DNA of 64,000 nucleotides from the NCBI RefSeq assembly GCF_021155765.1, contig NC_060110.1, positions 3,906,001-3,970,000 of the forward strand, read 5' to 3'. Position numbers and translations under genes: made by a program. The DNA comes from Diprion similis (Eukaryota > Arthropoda > Insecta > Hymenoptera > Diprionidae). Below are positions 1 to 12,970 of this stretch, in pieces; position 1 is the first letter of the stretch; each line of letters opens with the position of its first letter. The notes under the pieces are model-generated. The model saw only the letters and a list, made by a program, of their open reading frames with translations. It searched no databases and was not told the origin of the DNA.

Positions 1-2312
1 ATCACTCACAATATTTCTTACCCCTGTGTCTCGTTTGCTCAGAGCCAACGATAGAGTTACCTTAACGTGTCGATCAAAAATCTCTCACGACTACAAGTGT
101 ATGTACATATTCAGCCATGTGCGTTTTAGTTGATTTAACATAAATATACTTTCATAACAATTGTTTGAATTCACTTCACAGCTCCGGAACTGCCAATTCT
201 CATTCTTGAATGTACCTACTTATTTTACCTTTATCAAAACAATGTGAAATAATTTTAATCTCAAGAATGCGTGATTTGTTATTTTATGTAAGACCGTAAT
301 CAGCCATGTGAAGCTGAAGCTAGCAGCCGGACTTAGCAGCCAAACCTGGTAAACTTTTTGGGAATAGGAAAATGCACTTCAGTTTTATGCTCATAATTCT
401 ATAAAAGGATTGAAGGTTCATGGTATTTCACAGAACTTTCATTTTCGAACTTCATCACCTTATTCAAACGAACATTAGAACATTTGGCTGCAAGCTTCAG
501 CCTCGAGTAAAAAATAATTTGTGTGTTCCAGAATGTACATTTGACTTATGTATGGTAAATAAGAAATAAATCTTGAGGGTGTTTAAATTTATAAGCGAAA
601 ATAGGAACATGTAGAAAACATAAGCTAGGTATGTGTGGTAGATGTTGAATGCCGCATATGGGACATTCCATGCTGTTTCCTGCGAGTTACAGAGCTTACC
701 CTCCTCGATTTTGTTCTCGATCTTTTTCCATGTAGTCCTACGTGGAAGGAAACACCTTCGAATAATTTAACAAGTACTTTTCTTTGAAAGTGAAATGACG
801 AGAGAGAAAGTCTTCACATATCTTAAAAAATAAAATAATTTTTTGTCTTACCGAGCAATGAATTCTTTCATGCGCACACACACTGAAACTAGGCATAAAT
901 CAGTAAAATCATCGGTAGCCTAGTTCTCCAAAAATGTCGTTTAAAAAAATATAATTGATACGTAATTCGAGCTTCAAGTGTTTGTAGATTACGTGAGATA
1001 ATTGTTTTGTTAAAAATACGACCGCAAGATTGAACTCAAAGGTACGGGAAGTATTGTGAGAAATGTTTTGTAAATCAAAACAATATCCACCTGAGAGAAG
1101 AAAGCCACCGAAGATACTCTTAATGTGTAATTCCAAGGTTTGACAATTGAAGATGCCAAGTATACACTTTGCATCAGGTGGCGAAGACGAGAGATATAAT
1201 TCTTTTCTGCACTTCAGAGGTAATATAATATTTTTGATGGCATAGCATAAGCAGTGTCTGTTTCCAAAATTCGATTAATTGATAACACAGTGCAATTGGT
1301 TCTCAAATCAGTCTATACTTCAACGCCTCCGGAAAAGTTTTAGTCACATATAGTCCTTTTGGCTTGCAGGTGATCGTAGAAAGTTTTAGCGATTACTCCC
1401 CTCATGCTTACCTCAATGATGTTGGCAATTATTTAACTTTGCTTCTGAAGTACAGAAATAAATATACCACGCAATGAAATTTTTGAGTAGCGCTGAATTC
1501 ATCCTTCTGGAAATCCGTGAAGATGCTTGGCTTGTAATCTGTCTGCGATCCATGTGTTCTCTGACGGTTTCGAGACCTCAGCGCTATAGTACACTATTAC
1601 CTTCTACACCTGATATCCTGTGATTGACCAACTCTAAGCTAAAAATTTTACCTTCTTGTTTGTCATTGAATTACCAAAGACAAAAATGTCATGTGGAAAA
1701 CGTGTCTGACTGTCTGGCTGGGGGTAACACAAGGCTGTGTATTTTTCCCGTTCCACTTACCTGTACTTACTCACTTTTCAATGATTTTTCATTATGCAAA
1801 TCGTTTTAAGGCCATGAACGATGTAGGGAAAGGTGGGATAAATCGAACCCCCCCACGCCTCCAATGAAAGTTATAAGATTTTTGCACTGAGAGGAAAGAT
1901 TCTTTGAGGAAAACGACCATTTTTTCACGGAAGACGAAAAAAATGTTTTGTGGCTCAGACTAAGTTTTACTCTATCTTATGAAATCTTTGTTTGCACTAA
2001 TAGAAAAGGATTTGCACCAATGAAATATTTTATTGAACCACCAATTCTTTTTCCTCAGTGTGCTTAACTCGTTTTGTATAACATTTTTTACAGGGTTCAT
2101 TTGCCTTGCCTTCTCCTATAGGTGTTCCGAGACGTAAAATTCTGCAGTTCGATTGGTGGGTAGTTTGTCAGCTTGCAAAGCTAGTGTCCATTTATTATAA
2201 GTGAGTTTGACCAAGGCAGTATAATAAAGATTAACAAATACTCCTTCAAAGATGAAAATATTTTTTAACTGGTTTTGAAACTTCAGAAATCTTACTGTTA
2301 GGCAGTATCTCG

Positions 2313-2344
<32 letters not shown>

Positions 2345-2603
2345 ATGCACAACGTATTTAATGCGGTGGTGAAATGTATTAGAAACTTCAAACTGCAAAT
2401 AAAAAGCGGTTGCAAAATTCCGAATACATATTTAATGATAAGATTTTACTTTCTTATTATAGTACAATTTGATAATACTTGACAGCGATGTTGCCAGTTT
2501 GAAATTTATCAGAAAAAGCCTAGGCCAAACCAACTATAATTTATTACTACCGAGATCAAGTATTTGGGACACTAGGTATGTGAGTGTAAGTGTATTTACA
2601 TAC
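1..2603. other. No recognised exon; likely ENOX intron
   Basis: The last recognised ENOX exon ends with a good GT donor at 2603, so this stretch is probably the following intron. I looked on the minus strand for the expected continuation (an acidic segment after the WKKQS motif) and did not see it. The stretch holds a terminal-inverted-repeat element near 309-506 and a poly(A) run at about 2313-2341. The open frames here look like chance. Confidence 0.5.
309..506. mobile_element. Short TIR element (MITE-like), copy 1
   Basis: The left end GAAGCTGAAGCTAGCAGCC (310-328) is matched inversely at the right end by GGCTGCAAGCTTCAGCCTCG (486-505). The inside has no coding potential. A diverged relative lies at about 30075-30500 and shares the CCAAACxTGxTAAACTTT and ATTCTATAAAAG segments in the same order. 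No target-site duplication was clear. Confidence 0.5.
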
Positions 2604-5600
2604 CGAAGACTGTTTCTTCCACATCTCAATATTCTTCCTTTGAGCCTTGGTGAAGTGGTCCCAAACCTTCTTGTGACTCGCCGCCGTGAACACACGTTCA
2701 ATCTGACTGACTGTTGATGATGCGGGTGTTGCGTGTCGCATACAAGAACACAACAAATCCTCTATTGTACACCTTACTTTACTCGAAAACTGACATGTTA
2801 TACTGCACTGTATCAACTTAGTCGTACTTCGATAATAAAGTTACATCCAGATCCAAAATTACCGTAGGAACAGAAAAATGCCAAGATCCTGTGGTCTTTC
2901 ACCGTAACGGTTCGCACATTTTCACTATAATTTTTCAATCAATCAGTACAATTCATGGACACACATGTGTGAAGGGTTAATATCTATGCAACTTGACATA
3001 CAATACAATTGATGTTACTCATAATTCAAAAGTTGAAAGAAGGTACTTATAATGATTCTTCGATTATTTTTATCATATATGCATGATTCGTACTGACTGT
3101 AAGTAGATTCCGTATTTCTAATACTTCTTACTTTAAAGTATAAAAACAGGTTACGATATTGGCTGTACGATGTCCGCTAAGTTCCCTTGGAATGGTCAGA
3201 TATCACCAGTTGCATTGCTTGCGTAATATAATAAAATGACGGCAGTTTCATTAATAGTGATACGTGGGTTCACACTCTTTTGACGTCCTTTCTAGTATCC
3301 AGTATTCCTTGACGAGAGATAGAGATCTGATGATAGTTTCAGACTGAAATCTACGAAATTTTTTACTAGCTTTCCTGTGCTTGAATGTTCGCCTCAGTTT
3401 ATTTTATCTTGAAATTTAACATCACATTCTAGATGAAAAAGATGCGGAGTTCTCTGCTCAGTAATATAAGTTCTTGCATTATTTCAATGCAGTTATCATT
3501 TATGACTGCATAGATTACCGTCTGAAACTGTATTTACATCAAGTGTTATTCCCAACACCATTTAAATCTTAGCATTGCCAAGCATGCAATTTTCAAATAG
3601 TGTCTATAATTATCTAAAAAACTGAATTTATCGGTAAGTCCACATTTGACCTTTGTCGAGCAGAGGTAGACTAAAATCAAAAATTTTCTTCACCCACCTT
3701 ATGATCTCGGCTCTTCAACTGTTAAAGTGAGTTACAACTAAGCTAATCAAAATAGTAATTTGAGAGCAGATTCTTAATATTACGTAACACCTAATTCCAT
3801 GAAACTCTATTTAATGCCATGTCAGTCATTTCCCATTGAGAAATTTTTTTTTTGAATAGTTTAATGAAAACTTGCCCATCCTATGCTATTGTACAGTAAT
3901 ATTTACGTGATGTATTTTATACTGTGGTACAATATGTACTCAAAGTATTTTCAATATAAGTTAGAAAAAGCGTTAAAGGTACTTTAAAAAATTTGAAAGC
4001 ATTTTTTCAAGTGATCACGAAAAATGGATCTCGACTGACTTGGTTTAGTTATTCGGTAGTAGGTGATTTTCGATAATGACATAAATTGAAAAAAGTTCTG
4101 GATCTGTCATGTATATTCTTTCGAGTCACTGTCAACTGAATGACTATTCATTTCATAAGAGACTAATCAGACTTTGAATCTATTCTTACATAAAAATTGC
4201 AATAAACCAGTAGGGGAGTAACATAAGAATACGATGAAACAAGATACTGTGTCGTGATATTCTTTGAATTGGTGCTCTAAAATGACTTCAAAAACATACG
4301 GTAACAATCAGCTGATTTTTACGGTTTCAAAAATCACGTACATGACACTTTTCATGGATCTGAAGATGAAAAAAGCTTGCATCAGTTGGTAGGTGTAATC
4401 AAGAATGTATTGCGAAATTGCCGAATCTATATGATAACTATGTATTAGCCTTGATTTGATTCTGCGATTGTTGTGAATACATCACATTATATTGTGGAAC
4501 AGGAACTCAGGAATGATCTCAGGAACATCTGAGATACTATTTTCATGACCACAGACACTTACCAGGTAAATTGACATGTCAGAATCGCATCGCAATTACG
4601 CTATTACAAAAGAATCAATAGCAAACTTACATTGAATCAGCAGACCCTGCATCCGGCCCTTCATCAATTCCTTGGCTTTGTGGAGTTCTTCCTCATAAGA
4701 TGCCTTTTCCGTAAGCAGTCGGCGCACATGTGAATTCGTTGATTGTATCATTGAGTAGAATGTATTTGAGTTTCGCTTGACACAATCACCGCGTTCCAGC
4801 CAAGTCACTACCACCTGCCATGACATCAATTTATTAGTAATTATAAATTATCGTTAGCATAATTTGATGTAAGGTGATAAAAAAGTTCTGTAAGGTGCCT
4901 CAGTCGTGTTGTTCGGGAGTTGAACACTCTTTTTCTACTTTCAACGTATTACTTGGAGAATTTGATTTCTCAATTGAAACTTAATCAACTCAACTTATTT
5001 CAAAGGTTTGTAGCTTTGGTATAATTATATTGAGTAATAAATCAGTTTATACAAATAAAGCTGACGTGTTTTATCCCCTGCAATTCTAACATAAACGTCA
5101 GACGTATCAGTTGTTTACTCTTGATAGAAAAAAAGGTCCTCAACTTTTTTCATCAACCGTGTTGAACGTTAAATGATATACGTGCGCTCTTTTTCAGATT
5201 TTTTGTTCCTTAATAAAAATGTCAAAGAAATACCCGAAAATTCATTCCTCAAAACACTCAAAATCAATCAACATTACAGAAACTGCGTTAAAATTTTTGG
5301 ATAAAACCTTATCAAAAGCGGAAATTAAAAAATGGAACACATTTGGAACTTCGAATATTAGACTTCTCAACAAAATCTTTCCAGATGCGTTGATGATTGG
5401 ACAAACAACAAAAATTCTCTGCACAGCAATCGCATTCTTGAAATTGCTCTACATGCAAACAGAAAAGATGTGATCGAGTACACTGGGAAGAATTGAAGTC
5501 TGTCTTTAAGAGAAGAATTCGAAATGGATCCATTCTCAATTTGCAATACAACGACATGGGACGTTTTCTAGAAGATGAAAAGGAACTTGCTGTTACAAAA

Positions 5601-8600
5601 CTGAAAAACGCTTGGAAAAGTGAAAAAAGCTTAAAAATAGCATAACCGGCTCTATTGAGAGCGTGCACAGTACTTTGTTACAAAACCATATGCGCTCAAT
5701 GTTAGTTGCAGGATGCTGTAATTTATAGTTGAGATCGAATGAAACTTTAAATCTATCAATTTCACGTACGTCCCATTTTTTCAAGTAAATAGCAAAATTT
5801 GTCTCTGCAACTTCGCACACTTTTGTTGCTGAATTTGGTTTCGGAAGTTGTCGAATAGTGGAAAATAAAAGGCACCCTGACAATGATCCTTCATGTAACC
5901 TATATTTACTCGCTGTGTTCTACCCTCAAATCTTTGATTAATACAATCATGATATCTCACCATTGTCAGAGAATTTATGCACTAATAAGTATGTAATTTT
6001 TTTTTTCGTTATTGACAGGTGAAATAATTGATTGAATTCATACGTAATAATAATAACTTACTTGTACTGCTTTCATGAAGGAGTCATCCTGTTTGATCTT
6101 TTCACATATGTTAGATGCCTCATGATCCGTGTAGTGAACCACAGGTGGTGGACTTGAGGGTGGTCGTTGTCTTTCTTTTTCTACTCTTTCTCTGTGCCGC
6201 TGCTCTCGCTGCAACTGCCTTTGTCTGCATTCCCATTCATATTGGTCATCCCTTGCCTGTCCACAAGTACGAAACATCATAGATTATTATAAGTAAACTG
6301 TTATGCTTGAGAGTATTTTTGCAATTAGATAAAATAGACCTGTTTAATTCAGTCTTGAAAAATGTGTGGTCACACGATTTTCGCAAAGTTCGTATTCAAT
6401 GTCGACTGAATTTCGTTCGCATTATCTTGTACGCGGCAAGTCAACCAAATCGATTGAGTTGATGGAAAAATTGTTGCTTGTAAATTTGCCTTTCATAAAA
6501 AAGTTTTGATAATTCAAAGAAACAAATTTGGTTTTGTAGCGTAAAGAAATCTACATTAGAAAGAATGAAATAAAAGTCTTTTGGTATCACTTATTGTGCT
6601 GATAAAGAGTCAGTAAATAAAATCTATCTAAATCGAAATTCACAAATAAGCTAATAAAGTTAGATACATCGGAATATTTCCTTGCTATGATTGTCTTTAC
6701 AGTTCCTATTCAGGTCCTGCCTTTGAACCACTAAGCAAATCTGTTTGATCGAAGTATTCATCATGTTCTAATTTCTGAGAATCTCTTTCGGCCACTTCCC
6801 CACAGGTGACAAGGTATCAAGCTTCTATTGTGCCATTTTTTTTTCATTGGGTAGTTTAGAGCGCTAGTTTACGTGATAGACTGACTCCCAACACTTACAC
6901 AAAGTCAGAGCATAAAATATCAAACCCCAATAAGGACAAATAATAAAATTTCCGTGAAATGGTTGTACATGATGTGATAGTTGGTCAAATTGCATTATAA
7001 AATACATACGAAGTTTTACCTGGGCAAAATCTACATGGAGCCGTCCAGTGTTAGCTGCATCTCCACTTGAACCAAGCCTCACTCTGTATCCAGAAAGGTA
7101 AATAGCTGCATCAACACTAGCTTCTAAAACGAATCGAATGTGACAAAAGTTCTTCTTTGAAAGTCGTAATGTCGTGATCTCGCCACATCGCTCAAATATC
7201 TCTTGGATAACGGCTTCAGTAATATTCTCTGGAAGACCTGTCAATAAACATCATTATAATAAATTACTATATGAACTAAAGCTTAATAGAAGGATCGATT
7301 ATACGGGACCAAAATGATAGCTGTTGCCTATTTGTAGCAGAAATGGAAAGAGCCATAACAAATCTCAATATGCTGATTTGTGCTATCCGCGATTAATGGG
7401 AAACCTTGTACATGGGGCATTCGATGCCAACACAACATATCAACGAAATTGATATTTTGATTTGGTCTTAATTTGTTATCTTTTTGTACTCTGTGAAAAA
7501 GAGCTCCATGATTTATTTCGAATTTTTTTATCCAGCTATTCATGAGGTATGAATTTTTCAAAATTTTAGATATTGTTGTTTGAATGCCCATAACTTTTTA
7601 ACATTGCATCAATTTGAATGCTTGTTTTTCAAATTGTGTGTTATTCAATGAATTTTTCAAAAATTTGATACAAAAAATATCAAACATTATTCACTAAATT
7701 TCTTTCAATTTGTATATTATACTCTGATATTTTACATAGTTTGTATCCTTCAATTTTTAATAACTCTCAAAAAACTGCTTCCTATTTCACAAATATTGAG
7801 CCTGATCCCGTCCTGGGAAAATCTTAGTTTTTTTCTTTTAATTAAACAATTTTAAGTATGATTTTTAATGTGTTATAAAATATCTGATGTTTAATCTGAG
7901 TATACAAAATGATAACTATCTGGAGTGATAAATATGGGAATTTAAGTATTTGCTTCGGTAGCCGCTGCACAGCACTATGAAGTAAATACTAAATTTCCAT
8001 ATTTATAACTCTAAATAGTTATTACCTTGTATACTGAGATCAAAAATCTTGATACCGTAGTTCCAGTGTTGCATTTCCTCCAACAAACAAGAATATGTAT
8101 AGTGTAATGGAAATTCAACGATAAACTACTCAGAAGCAAATTGACTGTTTTCTAGCTTCATCTAGGGTTCTTGAACTGCAGCTACACAGATAAGAGTTCA
8201 TTAATTTCAGAAAAGTTCGTGCAAGAGAATCTAGGTTTAATTATATTCAAGATAAGAAAATTATGATTTCATTCTAGTCTACGGTCACAGAATTACATGA
8301 AAATTTATCTGTGTAAACACAAGATTACATTTAAAAAATATGATTATACCTCCAACAAAAATAGTTCTGCATCCTGGAGGTCTTTCTCTCGTGGTTGGTG
8401 GTGGTGCGTTCGGGTTTGGTGGAAACAGAGTACAACTTTTGCAATGAATTATCTCTTTCGTTCCCTGAGAATTTGCAGGTGGAGGTGGTAGCGCTCCAGT
8501 CATAATCTGAGCCGTAGCTTCTGGCATTATTTGATCAGGGCCTAACATCTGAGCACCTAGCATCCCTCCGTCGTGTGGCATCATTCCCATTCCCATTGGC

Positions 8601-11600
8601 CCATAACCGTGACCCATATGATGTCCTATAGCCATCTCACGCATCATTGGACCCATTGGACCCATAGGTCCCATTCCCATCATAGAATAGCCTACGCCCA
8701 TACCCCACACTCCTGTCGGTGGCTCCATCTGAGATCCCATGTTTGGCGTGTGCGACGTACTACTGGTACTGGTATTAGATGATGGCATATCACTGCCGCT
8801 TGTATTGCAGTTATTATTGTTAGAGTTCGAAGTGTTCCGTTCTTCATTTCGCCTGTCATCTCTTCTGTCTCTCTCAATTCTATCATCTCGTCTATCTCTT
8901 TCACGATCACGCCTGTTGTCACTTCGCTCATTTCTCAATCTAACAAAAAAAAATTTGGATCAAGAAATGTCCTATTGGGGTGAATTTCATTCATAAACAT
9001 TCGATCCCACATAAAGTTTTCCTAATTTTTTTTACATACAATTTGACCTATACGAGTCTCTTACACATCATTAAAGCTACACCGTTCGTTTGTTCCAACA
9101 CTGTTCAGTCCTACATGGTTCGTAATACATCGTTCAGTCCTACGCGTGGCCGTTTCACCAAGAAATTACTCTATCCACTGTACTGCTCAGTTAACGATGG
9201 CGTACCATGAAGCACCATCGAGGCAAAGAATACAATTTGTGAAAAGGAGAATATAATGGAATACTAACTACAACGAGCAGTTGAAAATTAAAAATATTTT
9301 GGGCCTTCGTCCGTAACAGATGTGAATTCATCTATGACCTTGGAGCTGTTTCCCAAATATTCGTCATCAGAATGATTGGAGTGAGTGAATCCGCGAACTT
9401 TTAAATTCCTTTCCGAGAAGGCCACGTATAGGACTGGATAATGTAACACTGGACCATGTAGAATTGAGCAGTGTAGGGCTGCGCTGTGTATGATCGACTG
9501 GTAAGGATGTTAATTTAATTATTTCTTGGTACTCCTGATTTCAAACTCTTTTCCTTTTATAAAATAAAATTGCCTTTTATTTCATAATCTCATGTTACGT
9601 ATTGAAATAAAATGTCCTATCACCGGACTAATTCTAATTTGAATAAGAATTATACCTTTATATGTACATACCTTCTTCCAATCTCGCGATTATCCCGTTC
9701 TCGTTCGCCGCGCTCTCTATCTCTGTCTCTATCTCTCCTAGTATCACTTTTATCACTTCTTCTGTCATTGTTGTCTTCGGTGCTCTCTCTGGTAATTGGA
9801 GGTTGATTTTTATTCGTACTAAACTCTAAGGGGGAATCATTCATCCCTGGTATTGTAATGGCAGGTGGAAGGGGTGGAAATCCGGGACCCATTGCCGTTT
9901 GTGCTGTTAACTCCATAAATCCCTGTGGTCCAGGTATCGGGCCCAGAGGTCCCATTGGCCCCATTCCTATTATTCAGACAAGATGCATATGTTGTGTACT
10001 ACCGCTTATACAGAATTCAGAAATAGTAATTTTGCTACGAATAACTTGTTATAAAAACTGCAAAACTGTGCATGAATATTAGAATGTACCTAAAATATAC
10101 CTGAAAGTAATAAAAACACGAATAAAGATTTTTTTAAACTTGTTGAAAAACAATACGGGTCTAATGAAATTCAATCTTGTTTCGCCAGTTCAAATTTTAT
10201 CGAACTCGGTTACCCAAAATGCGTGTACTCCCCCTTGTCAGTGAAAATTCGGAGAGCAATGCTTATCAAATTCTTTGAAATCGTTTGGAAGATACCAAGG
10301 GTCATAAAAAGAATCAATGAAACAGGCAGACAGTTAATTATTGTATAATAAAGACCCATTACAAACTCTCTGTACTTATTCGACAATTTGTATTAGGTCA
10401 TACATTATGAGTGGGATAAGATAATGAAGTCATTAAATATAATTAAGACCGTAAAACAGGACATAGAATGACATCTGTGAGGAAGCAACAGAGAAATCCT
10501 TGGATAATGTAATACAAACAACCTGACGAGTTAAGTGAATATTTGAATCTGGCGAAACATCATAAACCAAGTTGCTGAAATATGGGATTTTCGATTTCGA
10601 CAGTGAGACACACTTTATGGGAAGATGCCTAGACGATGAAACGCATCAAATAATACTCCATAGAATCGTGCCATTCTATTTCACATTCATTAATTATAAA
10701 TGTCGTTCTTGGTAGTATGCCTGACTCAAAAGCAGAATAACATAAAGCACGCTTCAAATGTAATCACATTCAATAATAATTTACTACGAATCCTGTAGAA
10801 AAACTCAAAGACAACTCATCAACATCGACATATCACCTTCAAAGATACATGGCATATCGTGAAAGATCTACGTCAGCCATGCCATTAACCAATTGTTGGC
10901 ATACTGAATTATATCACAATTCGTTAAATGTTTTCGCATATTGAGTTATGTGCAAACAGTGATCCGATTATCTTCATTGCTTCGAAATTCAGATTAAATT
11001 AGTTTCAATAATTTTGTGTAATTTCGAGTCACATGCAATAGATTTCATTACCGTATTGAGCCATTCATAAACCATTCGTACAACTAGGGTGTTTCTTAAC
11101 AAGGGTGTTTCTGAATTTTCATGCTCCCAGGGGCTCAAACGCTTCCATATAAATAAAAACAAATTGCCTGTAAATTTGAGCTCTTAATATTAACTCTAAG
11201 ATAGTCTGCTTTCCTGTCAAAGTTTCTTGTGGAAATAACATGTGAAAAACATATTTTGTTCTTTTGAATTTTATAACTAGGTGACGAATTCACCTAATAT
11301 TTTGAGAAGTGAATATTTTTGTAGAGAGTTAAATGCTTTATAAAAAAGGTCTCTTAGGATTTTTTACTTAGTCTGCCGGTTCAAAAGTTATTCGAGCTCA
11401 AAGTTTAATTTTTATAAAATTAGCAATAATATCAAGTATATTTGAAAGATTAGCAGTTGTATGATGAAATATGTTGTATTTTTCTTGCACGTTATTCTAT
11501 TTAAAATAAAAATATATATAGAACCATATTGGTTTTTATATTCGAGGTATCTGTGCATTGATAATCTCGTTATATATTCGTATAGTGTAAATCGAGTTTC

Positions 11601-12189
11601 TCTGCACCGAATTAATACCAAGTACCTGCAGGCGAACATAAGCTGCCAAAATTAACTCAATCATAAACGAAGAAATTATTCAAGGCATCGCTTAAATAAA
11701 ACTATTCTTTTAAATGAGGTTGAACTTCGGCATGCTACTGTAATAATGTATATTTATATTAACTTTAGATTCATCAAAAATGTCGCAGGCCATAATAGTA
11801 CAAAATATACTCTTAATTAATGGACAATGATACGTTTTCTACCAAATAGAGAAGGGTAACACAGACTCTAAAGATAGGCACACTGTCAATAAATTACGAT
11901 TTGGGAAAAATTGTTACTCGGCAATTGTTTTAAATTTAGTTAAAAGAAAGCTAAACTACCTCAACTCCTATAAAGTCATTATACATGCAGTTGCTTAGAA
12001 GATTCATTTTCAATGTCCCGTTTTGTTAACGTTGTTAATTTCAACTTTTCATAAAAACCTGTTTGGACATGAAATTAAATACAGTGTTCGGAATACTTCT
12101 TCAGTTATTAGTTTTGTAAAAGTTAGAGGTTAAGTCGTACCCATCGGAGGGATCGGTGTTGCTGGCATTCCTGGGAAATTGTAAGCCAT
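2604..12189 (-). CDS. ENOX: ENOX1/ENOX2 homologue (ecto-NOX disulfide-thiol exchanger family), 5' seven exons
   Basis: Predicted exons in order: 12189-12141, 9966-9672, 8939-8350, 7237-7020, 6256-6062, 4814-4631, 2710-2604; all joins keep phase and give 546 residues. The start ATG at 12189 opens MAYNFPGMPATP. The N-terminus is rich in Pro, Met and Gly with an Arg/Asp-rich stretch (about residues 105-150). It is followed by KEIIHCKSCTLFPPNPN and RERPPGCRTIFVGG, hallmarks of the vertebrate ENOX proteins. An RRM follows (RNP2 TIFVGG near 307-311; RNP1-like KKNFCHIRF in exon 4). Next come a charged helix (YEWECRQRQLQREQRHRER), PPSSPPPVVHY, and the ENOX core FYSMIQSTNSHVRRL and WDHFTKAQRKNI. Vertebrate ENOX proteins are described as cell-surface NADH/hydroquinone oxidases with disulfide-exchange activity; function here is inferred. 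The C-terminal coiled-coil exons were not found below 2604 and probably lie outside the window. Confidence 0.93.
5219..5645 (+). pseudogene. Unrecognised, frame-broken coding-like stretch inside an ENOX intron
   Basis: An 84-codon frame starts at ATG 5219 (MSKKYPKIHSSKHSK) and stops at 5473. From about 5437 another plus frame stays open to TAA 5643-5645 and is rich in Lys, Glu and Arg, with aromatic positions (HWEELKSVFKRR, MGRFLEDEKELAVTKL). Together they look like one small basic protein with a frameshift, lying antisense in the ENOX intron between exons 5 and 6. I recognise no family. It could be a dead transposon gene or gene copy, or chance. A short motif just after it (5647-5666, CTATTGAGAG core) recurs near 36.5 and 36.9 kb, which favours a mobile origin. 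Confidence 0.3.
7881..8054. repeat. Long imperfect hairpin in ENOX intron
   Basis: Bases 7881-7956 and 7979-8054 are inverted copies of each other around a loop of about 22 bases. Matching blocks include GAGTATACAA with TTGTATACT, GATAACTAT with ATAGTTAT, and ATAAATATGG with CCATATTTAT. It lies between ENOX exons 3 and 4. It is probably a small foldback MITE. If transcribed it would make a strong stem in either orientation. Confidence 0.75.
9070..9500. mobile_element. Inverted-repeat element with internal short repeats, ENOX intron
   Basis: The left arm (about 9070-9170) contains GTTCAGTCCTAC twice and TACGCGTGGCC. The right arm (about 9405-9500) holds the inverted equivalents GGCCACGTATAGGACTGG and CCATGTAG. 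Each arm is itself made of short CxGTyCTAC-like units. There is no coding potential. It is probably a MITE or foldback element lying between ENOX exons 2 and 3. Confidence 0.5.
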
Positions 12190-12869
12190 TGTGACTGAGC
12201 TCCTTAGTTCCTTTCTTCGTCGTAAGTAATAACAATTTTTTTAACGATATAACGGTAATCGGTATCTCTCATGGGTAAGTTTTAGCAGGCACTGAATTGG
12301 GCAGCGCGTGGTCGATATACAGCGTAACTTTGCGTCGGCACAATATGACCGCAATGATGACAGCGGATATAAAACGAATCAGAATCACAGGAGAGTGAAG
12401 ACCGTTATCACAATACGTTTACCAAAACACACTGGACTAGTTTTGAGTAAACATAAAACTGATTACTGAACTGATTACTTAGCACTCTCATTTTCAGTAC
12501 ACATGCAATGGCGCAGGAATCACATATGCCACGAGCTTTGATGGATTCTACTAGGAATTTTAGAACCCACCGTGTTGGATGTTGGATCAGCACTGTTTGT
12601 ATTGCCGGTTGTGCGCCGCAGATTCTATTTTGTTTTCTGCTCGATCGGTACTGCAAACGGTGCTCATCCAACACCATGTTGCGAAAAGTGGGGGATATGG
12701 AAAGGGTCTAGTAATTTGACGCAGCAGCAGCGTTGCTCATGAATTTGTTGCTCTGCTGTTCGGATAAATGCTTAAGGCAGCAAAAACTTGTGCCGAAAAT
12801 GCTAGTAACTTCAAATGAATTACTGCTGCTACTGCTTCTTTTTACTGCTCATGAAATCTTGCTTTAAGG

Positions 12870-12970
12870 GTGCATTCCGAAATTACCTGGTAGCCCTAAA
12901 AAAACCCTAGGACAGAGGCGAAGCTATTCACGAACTCAGGGGCAGAAAAGGGATAAAAGATTGTTGACAG
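12870..12970 (+). repeat. Dispersed repeat, copy A
   Basis: About 100 bases resemble 51201-51301 in the same orientation. Shared blocks include TTCCGAAA, CTAAAAA, AGAGGC, GAACTC and ATAAAAGATT followed by TTGACAG. A shorter degenerate piece lies near 51110-51148. Family unknown. Confidence 0.65.

Noticed and set aside
12408..12677. 90-codon minus frame upstream of ENOX.
   Set aside because: No recognisable domain and no in-phase link to ENOX exon 1.
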